Below, piece after piece: positions 1 through 5,456 of a stretch of 8,909 nucleotides of DNA; position 1 is the first letter of the stretch, and each line of letters starts with the position of its first letter. This DNA comes from Methanomicrobiales archaeon. Lineage in GTDB: Archaea; Halobacteriota; Methanomicrobia; Methanomicrobiales; Methanoculleaceae. Under the pieces are notes generated by a model. The model saw only the letters and a list, made by a program, of their open reading frames with translations. It did not search any database and was not told the DNA's origin. The DNA is taken from contig JAAZIF010000125.1 of NCBI GenBank assembly GCA_012510335.1, positions 1-8,909 on the forward strand, written 5' to 3'. Made by a program: the position numbers and the translations under genes.

Positions 1-96
1 ACTTTACGATCAGCTTTTATATCTTTGATTACACAGGTACACATAGCTATTATCATCACTTTTGTTTGTATGATACACCAGTGTATCATCATCACA
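1..96. other. AT-rich candidate duplex-unwinding element
   Basis: Only 31 of these 96 bases are G or C, while the rest of the window is strongly GC-rich. The stretch immediately precedes an origin recognition box. It contains TATCATCAC at 51-59, TATCATCATCAC at 84-95 and a palindrome between them. It could instead, or also, carry the promoter of a leftward gene beyond the window edge, since it has several TATA-like strings. Confidence 0.45.
71..88. repeat. 18-bp palindrome TGATACAC-CA-GTGTATCA
   Basis: Perfect 8-bp arms (71-78 and 81-88) are separated by CA. The half-site TGATA/TATCA also occurs at 51-55, and TGATA again near 171. The size and symmetry suit a dimeric regulator site. It lies 8 bp left of the first origin recognition box, inside the AT-rich element. 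The protein that would bind is unknown. Confidence 0.5.
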
Positions 97-118
97 CTTC
101 CAGTCGAAACAAAGGGGA
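97..118 (+). promoter_or_regulatory. Origin recognition box 1 (ORB)
   Basis: The core CCAGTCGAAACAAAGGGG has the archaeal ORB layout: a short dyad-like half (CCAGTnGAAA) followed by a G-string (AAGGGG). It differs from the other three boxes in the window by C for G in the first half and GA instead of TT after the G-string. It is on the plus strand and borders the AT-rich element. Orc1/Cdc6 winged-helix and AAA+ domains bind such boxes. Confidence 0.75.
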
Positions 119-121
119 CAG

Positions 122-149
122 GGTGCTCCCTCTTCCCCTCTTCAGCACC
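122..149. repeat. Inverted repeat GGTGCT/AGCACC beside ORB1
   Basis: Perfect 6-bp arms at 122-127 and 144-149 enclose a 16-nt polypyrimidine loop. The repeat starts four bases after ORB1. It may be a cruciform or protein site in the origin, or chance. The stretch up to about 256 shows nothing else recognisable. Confidence 0.3.
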
Positions 150-256
150 GCCGGGTTTTCTCTCTTAAGTGATAATGTATCCACGTTCAACACCACCCAA
201 TACGGGATAGAACCTATGATAGCACCACCTGGCCACCCCCCCTCATCATCCCCCTC

Positions 257-352
257 TGCGAGTAGACCCAGGCTCGCATCCCCTCCCCTCCCTTTCAGCC
301 TGGAACTGCGTCCCGGGGCCCACTGCTTTCCTGTGTTGGCTTTCATCTTCCC
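257..352. repeat. Left diverged copy of the array-flanking module
   Basis: TGCGAGTAGAC at 257-267 matches the start of the 56-bp units, but the next 12 bases (GCTGATGTAGAC) are missing. A CGCATC plus pyrimidine tract follows, and then about 50 bp beginning AGCCTGGAACTGCGTCCCGG. The same order (a unit, then AGCCTGGAGCTGCATCCCGG and a tail of GCT, CTGTG and GGCTT blocks) closes the array on the right at 659-750. This is therefore an older, decayed duplicate of the array's right border. Confidence 0.6.
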
Positions 353-360
353 ATGACAGC

Positions 361-702
361 GCATCGCCCCTCTCCCTCTTGTGAATAGACGCTGATGTAG
401 ACCCTGGCCGGCATCGCCTCTTCCCCTCCCCCTCCTGCGAGTAGACGCTGATGTAAACCCTGGCCGGCATCGCCTCTTCCCCTCCCTCTCTTGCGAGTAG
501 ACGCTGATGTAGACCCGTGCTGGCATCGCCCCTCCCCCTCTCCCTCTTGCGAGTAGACGCTGATGTAGACCCGTGCCGGCATCGCCCCTCCCCCTCCCTC
601 TCTTGCGAGTAGACGCTGATGTAAACCCGTGCTGGCATCGCCCCTCCCCCTCTCCCTCTTGCGAGTAGACGCTGATGTAGACCCTGGCCGGCATCGCCTC
701 TT
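361..702. repeat. Array of six 56-bp tandem repeats within the origin
   Basis: The string GACGCTGATGTA recurs at 388, 444, 500, 556, 612 and 668, exactly 56 bp apart each time. Each unit reads GAGTAGACGCTGATGTA, then ACCC, a GC-rich dozen ending GGCATCGCC, and a tract of about 20 pyrimidines. Units 1, 2 and 6 carry CCTGGCCGGCATCGCCTC; units 3, 4 and 5 carry CCGTGCYGGCATCGCCCC. GTAAAC replaces GTAGAC in units 2 and 5. A partial unit opens the array (361-380). There are no unique spacers, so it is not CRISPR. Because 56 is not a multiple of 3 and the unit lacks TTA, CTA and TCA, all three minus frames are open by arithmetic. It lies between two origin recognition boxes and may act as an origin iteron or structural element; this is inferred. 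Confidence 0.92.
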
Positions 703-840
703 AAGCCTGGAGCTGCATCCCGGGGCCTGTCGCTCTTCTGTGCCGGCTTCCCTCCCCTCTTCCCTCTCTCCCTGGCCCGGATAAGTCTTGAACTGCACCA
801 CCGGGCTTTGCCCTCTTTCTGAGCTTGCAGCCGGCCTCTC
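698..840. repeat. Right array-flanking module and a third weak copy
   Basis: AGCCTGGAGCTGCATCCCGGGGCC (703-726) and its tail match the left module at 297-340 at most positions. A fainter third copy starts at about 784, where AGTCTTGAACTGCACCACCG again resembles the motif. Tandem duplication and decay have evidently shaped the whole origin region, not only the 56-bp array. Confidence 0.5.
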
Positions 841-895
841 TATATGCTCCAGTGGAAACGAAGGGGTTATCTGCTACGAGAACGATCTTATTAAG
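838..895 (+). promoter_or_regulatory. Candidate orc1/cdc6 promoters (two TATA-like boxes)
   Basis: CTCTATATG (838-846) would start RNA near 868, inside box 2. TTATTAAG (888-895) would start RNA near 918, leaving a leader of about 27 nt that includes the Shine-Dalgarno at 937-941. The second fits leader length better. Either places box 2 where bound initiator could interfere with TBP/TFB or polymerase. Confidence 0.4.
847..868 (+). promoter_or_regulatory. Origin recognition box 2, in the orc1/cdc6 promoter region
   Basis: The core CCAGTGGAAACGAAGGGG followed by TT is the fullest match to the archaeal ORB pattern in the window. It has the same orientation as box 1. It directly abuts the TATA-like CTCTATATG (838-846) and lies about 80 bp before the cdc6 start, so bound Orc1 would overlap or border the transcription start region. 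That suggests origin binding and autorepression through one site. Confidence 0.8.
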
Positions 896-945
896 AGCCC
901 GGGACTCGATAGTTTCCGGTCCTGGTACTCCTCCCCGGTGACATC

Positions 946-2229
946 ATGTCGGATGATAAAGCTAATCCAATGGGCCTGTTTAAGAAATACCTGACCAATA
1001 AACGTATATTCAAGAACAGGGAAGTGCTCCGCCACAGCTATCGTCCTCACATACTCCCTCACCGGAAACCGCAGATCGATGAGCTCGCATCTATCCTTGC
1101 ACCTGCCCTCAACAACGAGACCCCCTCAAACATCCTCATCTACGGCAAGACCGGAACCGGTAAGACAGCCTCGGTCAGGTATGTCGGGACGGAGCTCGAG
1201 AACGCCGGCGCCCTCGCCGGAACGAAGTGCAGGGTCGTCCACCTCAACTGCGAGGTGATCGACACACAGTACCGGGTGCTCGCCCAGATCGCAAACTGCC
1301 TGGACGACGTCAGTCAGCGCCCGAGCGATAGCCCCCGGACACTTATCCCGATGACCGGGTGGCCGACAGACCAGGTCTACATGGAGCTGAAGAATCAGCT
1401 CGATAGCAGTGGCGGGGTCATGATCATCGTCCTTGATGAGATCGATAAACTCGTCAAGAAGAGCGGTGACGACACCCTCTACAACCTCACAAGGATCAAC
1501 TCCGATCTCAAGTTCGCGAAAGTGAGCATCATCGGGATCTCAAACGACCTCCGGTTCACGGATTTCCTGGATCCCAGGGTTCTCTCCTCGCTCTCCGAGG
1601 AGGAGATCATCTTCCCCCCCTACAACGCCCCACAGCTCTGCGATATCCTCCAGCAGAGGGCGGATATGGCGTTCATCGAGGGGGTGCTCGGTGAGACGGT
1701 AATCCCGCTCTGTGCAGCGCTCGCGGCACAGGAACACGGTGATGCCAGGAGAGCGCTCGACCTTCTCCGGGTATCGGGGGAACTTGCAGATCGCGAGAGT
1801 GCCTCGTCTGTGGGCGAGGAGCATGTCAGGAAGGCACAGGAGAAGATCGAGATCGACAGCATGGTGGAGTGCGTCTCCACCCTCCCGACCCAGAGCAAGG
1901 CGGTCCTCTACGCGATGCTGATCCTTGAGCGGACGGGGAAGAGGATCTTCACGAGCGGCGAGGTTACGGTGGTCTATCGGGATATTGCCCGGATCATCGA
2001 TCTCGACGTCCTGACGCACCGTCGGATCACCGATCTAATCTCTGAGCTCAACATGCTCGGTGTCATCAATACCCGGGTGGTCTCACGCGGCCGCTACGGC
2101 CGGACGAAAGAGATGTGGTTTGATGCGACGACCGGCAAGATCGAGGAGGTTATCGCACGCGATCCGAGACTTGATGACCATAGACTGAAAGAACTCGATA
2201 TCAACCACTTTAGAGCAATGTTCAGGTGA
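946..2229 (+). CDS. cdc6: Orc1/Cdc6 replication initiation protein
   Basis: This 427-residue AAA+ ATPase binds origin recognition boxes and helps load the MCM helicase. The length is typical of archaeal Orc1/Cdc6. Motifs seen: Walker A GKTGTGKT at residues 67-74 (Lys73), Walker B VLDEID around 162-167 (Asp164, Glu165), sensor 1 Asn200 in GISND, and sensor 2 arginines in GDARRALDL (Arg268/Arg269). The C-terminal third (about 320-420) has the winged-helix character used for DNA contact, including FTSGEV and SRGRYGRTKEMWF. The ATG at 946 has GGTGA at 937-941, 4 nt before it. The TGA stop lies inside the Shine-Dalgarno of the next gene, so the two are probably co-translated. Its place beside the box-containing region is the classical archaeal arrangement. 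All catalytic motifs look intact. Confidence 0.97.
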   Translation: MSDDKANPMGLFKKYLTNKRIFKNREVLRHSYRPHILPHRKPQIDELASILAPALNNETPSNILIYGKTGTGKTASVRYVGTELENAGALAGTKCRVVHLNCEVIDTQYRVLAQIANCLDDVSQRPSDSPRTLIPMTGWPTDQVYMELKNQLDSSGGVMIIVLDEIDKLVKKSGDDTLYNLTRINSDLKFAKVSIIGISNDLRFTDFLDPRVLSSLSEEEIIFPPYNAPQLCDILQQRADMAFIEGVLGETVIPLCAALAAQEHGDARRALDLLRVSGELADRESASSVGEEHVRKAQEKIEIDSMVECVSTLPTQSKAVLYAMLILERTGKRIFTSGEVTVVYRDIARIIDLDVLTHRRITDLISELNMLGVINTRVVSRGRYGRTKEMWFDATTGKIEEVIARDPRLDDHRLKELDINHFRAMFR

Positions 2230-2233
2230 CACC
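2224..2233 (+). promoter_or_regulatory. Shine-Dalgarno overlapping the cdc6 stop codon
   Basis: AGGTGA (2224-2229) contains the cdc6 TGA stop and precedes the regulator ATG by 4 nt. This supports translational coupling and fixes the start at 2234. Confidence 0.7.
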
Positions 2234-2725
2234 ATGGACAACAAAGACCTTATCCTCCTCCAGCTCCTGGAGGAGAACTGCCGCACACCGGTGAGCGACC
2301 TCGCGGTGATGGCCGAGCTGAGCGAGCAGGATACGAAAGACCGGATCAGAAGACTGGAAGAGATCCAGGCTATCCGCCGCTACGCAGCGGTCGTCGACTG
2401 GGAGCGGGCCGGGGATGGCATCGTCGCCGCGGTGATCGAGCTTAAGGTCTCGCCTGAGCGGGACTTCGGTTACGACCGGATCGCGGACCGGATCGCCAGG
2501 TTCCCACAGGTCCGGTCGCTCCGGCTGGTGACCGGCGCCTACGACCTCCAGCTGCTGGTGACCGGGTCGAGCATGCATGAGATCGCCCGGTTCGTGGCCG
2601 AGCAGGTCGCACCGCTGGACCGGATCCGTGAGACAGCAACGCACATCATCATGAAGACCTACAAGGAGAACGGTATCACCTTCTCCACGCGCAGCGAGGT
2701 CGAGCGCCTCCCGTACTCGTTCTGA
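2234..2725 (+). CDS. Lrp/AsnC-family transcriptional regulator
   Basis: This 163-residue protein has an N-terminal helix-turn-helix (about residues 3-50, with DLAVMAELSEQDTKDRIRRL resembling the Lrp recognition region). It continues into a RAM/AsnC ligand-binding domain (about 65-150, with IAAVIEL-like strands and the VTGAYDLQLLVTG strand-turn typical of Lrp). Length and order match the family. Such proteins form dimers to octamers and respond to amino acids. It starts four bases after the cdc6 stop and ends 11 bases before the aminotransferase, so it is probably part of one operon. Regulation of the adjacent aminotransferase is a reasonable guess; a direct role in replication control is not shown. 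The ATG at 2234 is well supported by the ribosome site. Confidence 0.92.
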   Translation: MDNKDLILLQLLEENCRTPVSDLAVMAELSEQDTKDRIRRLEEIQAIRRYAAVVDWERAGDGIVAAVIELKVSPERDFGYDRIADRIARFPQVRSLRLVTGAYDLQLLVTGSSMHEIARFVAEQVAPLDRIRETATHIIMKTYKENGITFSTRSEVERLPYSF

Positions 2726-2736
2726 GGTGAGATGCG

Positions 2737-3897
2737 TTGAGGGATTTCGTCTCAAACCGGGCCCGCGCTATCCCGCCTTCCGGGATAAGGCGGTTCTTCG
2801 ATATCGCGCAGACGATGGAGGATGTCATATCCCTGGGTGTCGGCGAACCGGATTTCGTGACCCCCTGGTGTGCCTGTGAGGCGTCCATATACTCCATCGA
2901 GCAGGGGTCGACCGCCTACACCTCGAACAAGGGGACGCCCAGGCTCAGGGGTGCCATCAGCCGCTATCTCGATGGCAGGTTTGGTGTCCACTATGATGCC
3001 GATGAGGAGATCATCGTGACCTGCGGCGTCTCAGAGGCGGCTGATATCGCTATAAGGGCCGTTGTTGACCCTGGTGATGAGGTGCTCGTCGCCGAACCCT
3101 GCTACGTCTCCTACACCCCGTGCGTCTCACTCGCCGGCGGGGCTCCGGTGGCGGTTCCCTGCCGGGCCGAGGACGAGTTCCGGCTGACTGCCGATGCACT
3201 CGCAGAGAGGATCACCCCGCGGACGAAGATCCTGATAGCAAACTTCCCGAACAACCCCACCGGCGGGGTTATGCAGGAGTCTGATTGGCACGGGATCGCT
3301 GATCTCCTGGTTGACCATGATATCCTCCTCATCAGCGACGAGGTCTATGCCGAGCTTACCTACACCGGCGATCACTTCTCGCCGGCGGCGATCCCGGAAC
3401 TCCGCGAGCGGACGATCACACTGAACGGGTTCTCGAAGGCCTTTGCCATGACCGGGTGGCGGATCGGCTACCTCTGCGCGCCGCCGGCCATCACTGCGGC
3501 GGCCCTGAAGATCCACCAGTATGTCGCGCTCTGCGCTCCCGTCATGGGGCAGGTTGCGGCTTATGAGGCGCTCCGGAACGGGGGGGCGGAGAAGGATGCC
3601 ATGGTCAGGGAGTACCGGGTCCGTCGAAACCTCTTTGTCGAAGGGCTGAATAAGCTCGGTCTTGCCTGTCACCTCCCGAAAGGTGCGTTCTACGCCTTCC
3701 CCTCTGTGGAGGGCACCGGAATGACCGATACAGGGTTTGCAGAGGCGCTTCTTCGCGAGCAGCACGTGGCGGTTGTTCCCGGAAGTGTCCTCGGGCCGTC
3801 CGGGGCCGGGCACCTGCGGTGTGCGTATGCGGTCTCGCGGGACGATCTCAAGGAGGCCCTGGCACGGATAAGCGTCTTTATGGAGTCGAGAAAATAA
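2737..3897 (+). CDS. PLP-dependent class I/II aminotransferase (aspartate aminotransferase fold)
   Basis: This 386-residue fold-type I enzyme transfers an amino group using pyridoxal phosphate. Seen: VGEPDF near residue 35, YTSNKGTPRLR around 70, NNPTG at 172-176 (Asn173), SDEVY at 200-204 (Asp201, Tyr204), the Schiff-base lysine Lys234 in FSKAFAMTGWRIGY, and Arg361 in HLRCAYA for the substrate carboxylate. All key residues are present and the length is normal. Substrate cannot be read from sequence; aspartate, alanine or aromatic amino acids are possible. The TTG start at 2737 lies 6 nt after GAGGTGA (2724-2730), which overlaps the preceding stop. The nearby ATG at 2732 reads only ATG-CGT-TGA. 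It is the last gene of the cdc6-regulator-aminotransferase cluster. Confidence 0.93.
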   Translation: MRDFVSNRARAIPPSGIRRFFDIAQTMEDVISLGVGEPDFVTPWCACEASIYSIEQGSTAYTSNKGTPRLRGAISRYLDGRFGVHYDADEEIIVTCGVSEAADIAIRAVVDPGDEVLVAEPCYVSYTPCVSLAGGAPVAVPCRAEDEFRLTADALAERITPRTKILIANFPNNPTGGVMQESDWHGIADLLVDHDILLISDEVYAELTYTGDHFSPAAIPELRERTITLNGFSKAFAMTGWRIGYLCAPPAITAAALKIHQYVALCAPVMGQVAAYEALRNGGAEKDAMVREYRVRRNLFVEGLNKLGLACHLPKGAFYAFPSVEGTGMTDTGFAEALLREQHVAVVPGSVLGPSGAGHLRCAYAVSRDDLKEALARISVFMESRK

Positions 3898-3964
3898 GGA
3901 TCGCCTGCAGAGCATGCGTTCAAAAACCGATACCTCTGTGAACATCCTCTCTACACAAACGACC

Positions 3965-3981
3965 GGCGTTTTGTTGTCTTA
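3965..3981 (+). terminator. Weak T-rich terminator candidate after the operon
   Basis: CGTTTTGTTGTCTTA follows the aminotransferase stop by about 70 bp. Archaeal transcription commonly ends at short T-rich tracts without a hairpin. The tract is interrupted, so support is modest. Confidence 0.25.
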
Positions 3982-4001
3982 CAGGGGAGCGGAGGGCTGA
4001 G

Positions 4002-4023
4002 AACCCCTTTATTTCCACTGGAG
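4002..4023 (-). promoter_or_regulatory. Origin recognition box 3 (minus strand)
   Basis: The minus strand reads CCAGTGGAAATAAAGGGG followed by TT, differing from box 2 at only two positions in the aligned core (TA for CG). It points opposite to the other three boxes and forms an inverted pair with box 4, 173 bp away. It sits 3 kb from the cdc6-proximal boxes. Confidence 0.75.
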
Positions 4024-4196
4024 ATCCGGATCATCCGGCGATTCCGATCGATCCATGCATTGCTATCTCCAGCTCCAGGATACCCTCCGATCTTGAAATT
4101 CCAGGTATATCTCCGGATCTGGATCCGCGCTTCGCCCGGGAGATTCCGGTAAGAGACCGGTTTGCCGGCGCGGGGAAAAAATTTACGAGGCGAAGT

Positions 4197-4218
4197 TTCC
4201 AGTGGAAATGAAGGGGTT
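4197..4218 (+). promoter_or_regulatory. Origin recognition box 4
   Basis: CCAGTGGAAATGAAGGGG followed by TT differs from box 2 at one core base. It is inverted relative to box 3 and followed by an AT-rich island at 4301-4360. Boxes 3 and 4 together resemble an origin half-module or an initiator-titrating site. Confidence 0.75.
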
Positions 4219-4608
4219 GTGAACCCGGAAGGGCTCTTCGTCGAGCATGGGCGTACACAGGCGAAGAGAGGGTACGGCCGGCCGCCCCCCTCACGCCAGA
4301 CAAAATACTCTTTGCGGTCACAGAAATTTCTCTATAACAAAATGCTCCGCAATAAATCTCCCCGATCTATTCCGGTGCATCTCGCCGAATCCCCTGCCGG
4401 CCTCCCGGCCGCGATCTCGTACCGATCCACGCGGGACCGGCCTCATGTTGTTCTCAGGGCCCGCCCGCGATGCAGGGATCAGGCGTACGGGGGTCTTTCG
4501 CACCACCCGGGCATAATGTGTCTGTACGATCTCCCGGTGCTGCAGCCCCTGCCGCGGAACCCCCGGCAACCGCAACGGATAAGACCGGCCGGGCAGGAGA
4601 TGAGTACC

Positions 4609-5115
4609 ATGCCAGATGTGATCCTTGTCGCCTACGCCACCCGCTACGGTTCGACCGTCGGGTTGGCCGATGCGATCGGCGGCGAACTCAAAAAAACCGG
4701 TGTTGAAGTCGATGTGCAGCCAGTCAGCGAGGTTCGTGACATCTCCCGGTACCGGGCGGTTATCGTAGGGAGCCCGATATATATGGGGAAATGGCTCCCG
4801 GAGGCACAGGTCTTCATCGAGCGGAACCAGCAACACCTGCGCGGCATACCGGTCGCCTTCTTTGCCGTGGGGCTCACGGTCGCGGGCGGGGCGCCCGATG
4901 CCGCCGGGAAGGCGGAGGCGTCTATGGACCAGGTCCGGATGCTCGTAAACCCCATGGATACCGCTGTCTTCCCGGGAAGACTGGAGAGCCGCCGCCTCTC
5001 CGTAGCGGACCGCGCGATCACCAGGCTGATCAGGGCGAAGACCGGAGATTTCAGGGATCTGGGGGCTGCCCGTACCTGGGCACGGGCCCTGTGTGCGAAG
5101 ATCGACCCGGCGTGA
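4609..5115 (+). CDS. Flavodoxin-domain protein (HemG-like flavodoxin family)
   Basis: This protein of 168 residues binds FMN as a soluble electron carrier or oxidoreductase. The phosphate loop is YATRYGST at residues 9-16. The second loop, VGSPIYMGKW at 53-62, is typical of the flavodoxin-domain group that includes HemG-type protoporphyrinogen dehydrogenases. A further strand, IPVAFFAVGLTV, follows. Length fits a single flavodoxin domain. The start at 4609 is chosen because GGAG (4596-4599) lies 9 nt upstream; an ATG at 4600 is too close to that site, and upstream extension gives no family similarity. HemG function itself is uncertain, since no heme genes are nearby. It stands alone between two gaps, so it is probably monocistronic. 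Confidence 0.85.
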   Translation: MPDVILVAYATRYGSTVGLADAIGGELKKTGVEVDVQPVSEVRDISRYRAVIVGSPIYMGKWLPEAQVFIERNQQHLRGIPVAFFAVGLTVAGGAPDAAGKAEASMDQVRMLVNPMDTAVFPGRLESRRLSVADRAITRLIRAKTGDFRDLGAARTWARALCAKIDPA

Positions 5116-5447
5116 CCCGCCGGCTATCTCCATACGAATACCAGGGGCAGATGATGATCCGCGCATACCCGGGTTGACTCGCGCGGGTGTGAAGTGGTGA
5201 TCCGCCCCACGCGCGCCCGTGAAGATGCACAGCATCTGCAGAGACCGCTAAGGGTAGTACAGGATGATATGGGACAGATATGTATCTACCCGACAGCTTC
5301 AGGGATCGTTCATCCCATCTCATACCGGCCGATGCATCGGAGCAGCACCCGGGGGTGAAGGGGGATTAAAATAACGACATAAGAATAAAAAAGCATCCCC
5401 CAGAACCCCGCCGCAGGGATACCTATAAATAGTAGCGTCCTATACCA
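5116..5447. other. Intergenic region rich in small dyads
   Basis: No gene is recognised. Visible elements: (CG)3 arms at 5180-5185 and 5210-5215, hairpin AGATGC-ACA-GCATCT (5223-5237), GGGAT-CGTTC-ATCCC (5302-5316), the 12-bp palindrome CCGATGCATCGG (5329-5340), CACCC-GG-GGGTG (5346-5357), then an AT-rich run (5366-5395) before the beta-propeller promoter. It could encode a small structured RNA or carry several protein sites; neither is proven. A minus-strand ORF over 5310-5504 overlaps the promoter and looks spurious. Confidence 0.4.
5423..5431 (+). promoter_or_regulatory. TATA box of the beta-propeller gene
   Basis: CTATAAATA is a near-ideal archaeal TATA element. Counting about 26-27 bp from its centre puts the transcript start near 5454, just before the ATG at 5457, which predicts a leaderless or almost leaderless mRNA. 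No Shine-Dalgarno precedes that ATG, in agreement. Confidence 0.6.
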
Positions 5448-5456
5448 ATGCACATC

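Larger units (their letters stand above)
1..945. other. oriC: Putative chromosomal replication origin (oriC) upstream of orc1/cdc6
   Basis: This gene-free stretch precedes an Orc1/Cdc6 initiator gene, the usual place for an archaeal origin. It contains two direct-orientation origin recognition boxes (97-118 and 847-868), an AT-rich left part (31 G/C in the first 96 bases, against a clearly GC-rich window) suitable as an unwinding element, an 18-bp palindrome, and a large 56-bp tandem array between the boxes. Canonical archaeal origins place inverted boxes on both sides of the AT-rich element. Here both boxes lie on its right, so an inverted partner may exist just left of the window. No believable plus-strand gene occurs: the array has TAG, TGA and TAG in each unit. 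Box and gene context are seen directly; origin activity is inferred. Confidence 0.8.
3898..4608. other. Intergenic region with inverted ORB pair and AT-rich island
   Basis: No convincing gene lies in these 711 bases. One plus frame is open from 4162 into the flavodoxin gene, but its product is Arg/Pro/Ser-rich without recognisable features and spans an origin box, so it looks accidental. Seen here: a minus-strand box at 4002-4023, a plus-strand box at 4197-4218, a 10-bp palindrome GATCCGGATC (4023-4032), an inverted pair AGATCCGGA/TCCGGATCT (4022-4030 and 4112-4120), the palindrome CGGCCGGCCG (about 4275-4284), and an AT-rich island at 4301-4360 (21 of 60 G/C) with CTATAACAA at 4332. The island could be an unwinding element or promoter DNA. 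Confidence 0.6.

Noticed and set aside
66..356. Plus-strand 96-codon ORF in the origin
   Set aside because: It runs over the palindrome, ORB1 and the decayed repeat module, has low-complexity Pro/Ser text and no ribosome site.
361..702. CRISPR array
   Set aside because: The units are contiguous near-identical 56-mers with no unique spacers and no cas genes nearby.
92..801. Three overlapping minus-strand ORFs of 130-200 codons with Arg/Gly-rich repeats
   Set aside because: They are products of the 56-bp array: the unit has no TTA, CTA or TCA, and a period not divisible by three cycles one unit through all three frames, so all are open at once. No ribosome site or family feature supports them.
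4162..4608. N-terminal extension of the flavodoxin gene in the same open frame
   Set aside because: It crosses ORB4 and an AT-rich island, has no family similarity and is Arg/Pro-rich; the flavodoxin fold begins directly after ATG 4609, which has its own GGAG site.
5151..5160. Box C/D sRNA suggested by ATGATGA
   Set aside because: No CUGA box or K-turn partner at a suitable distance.
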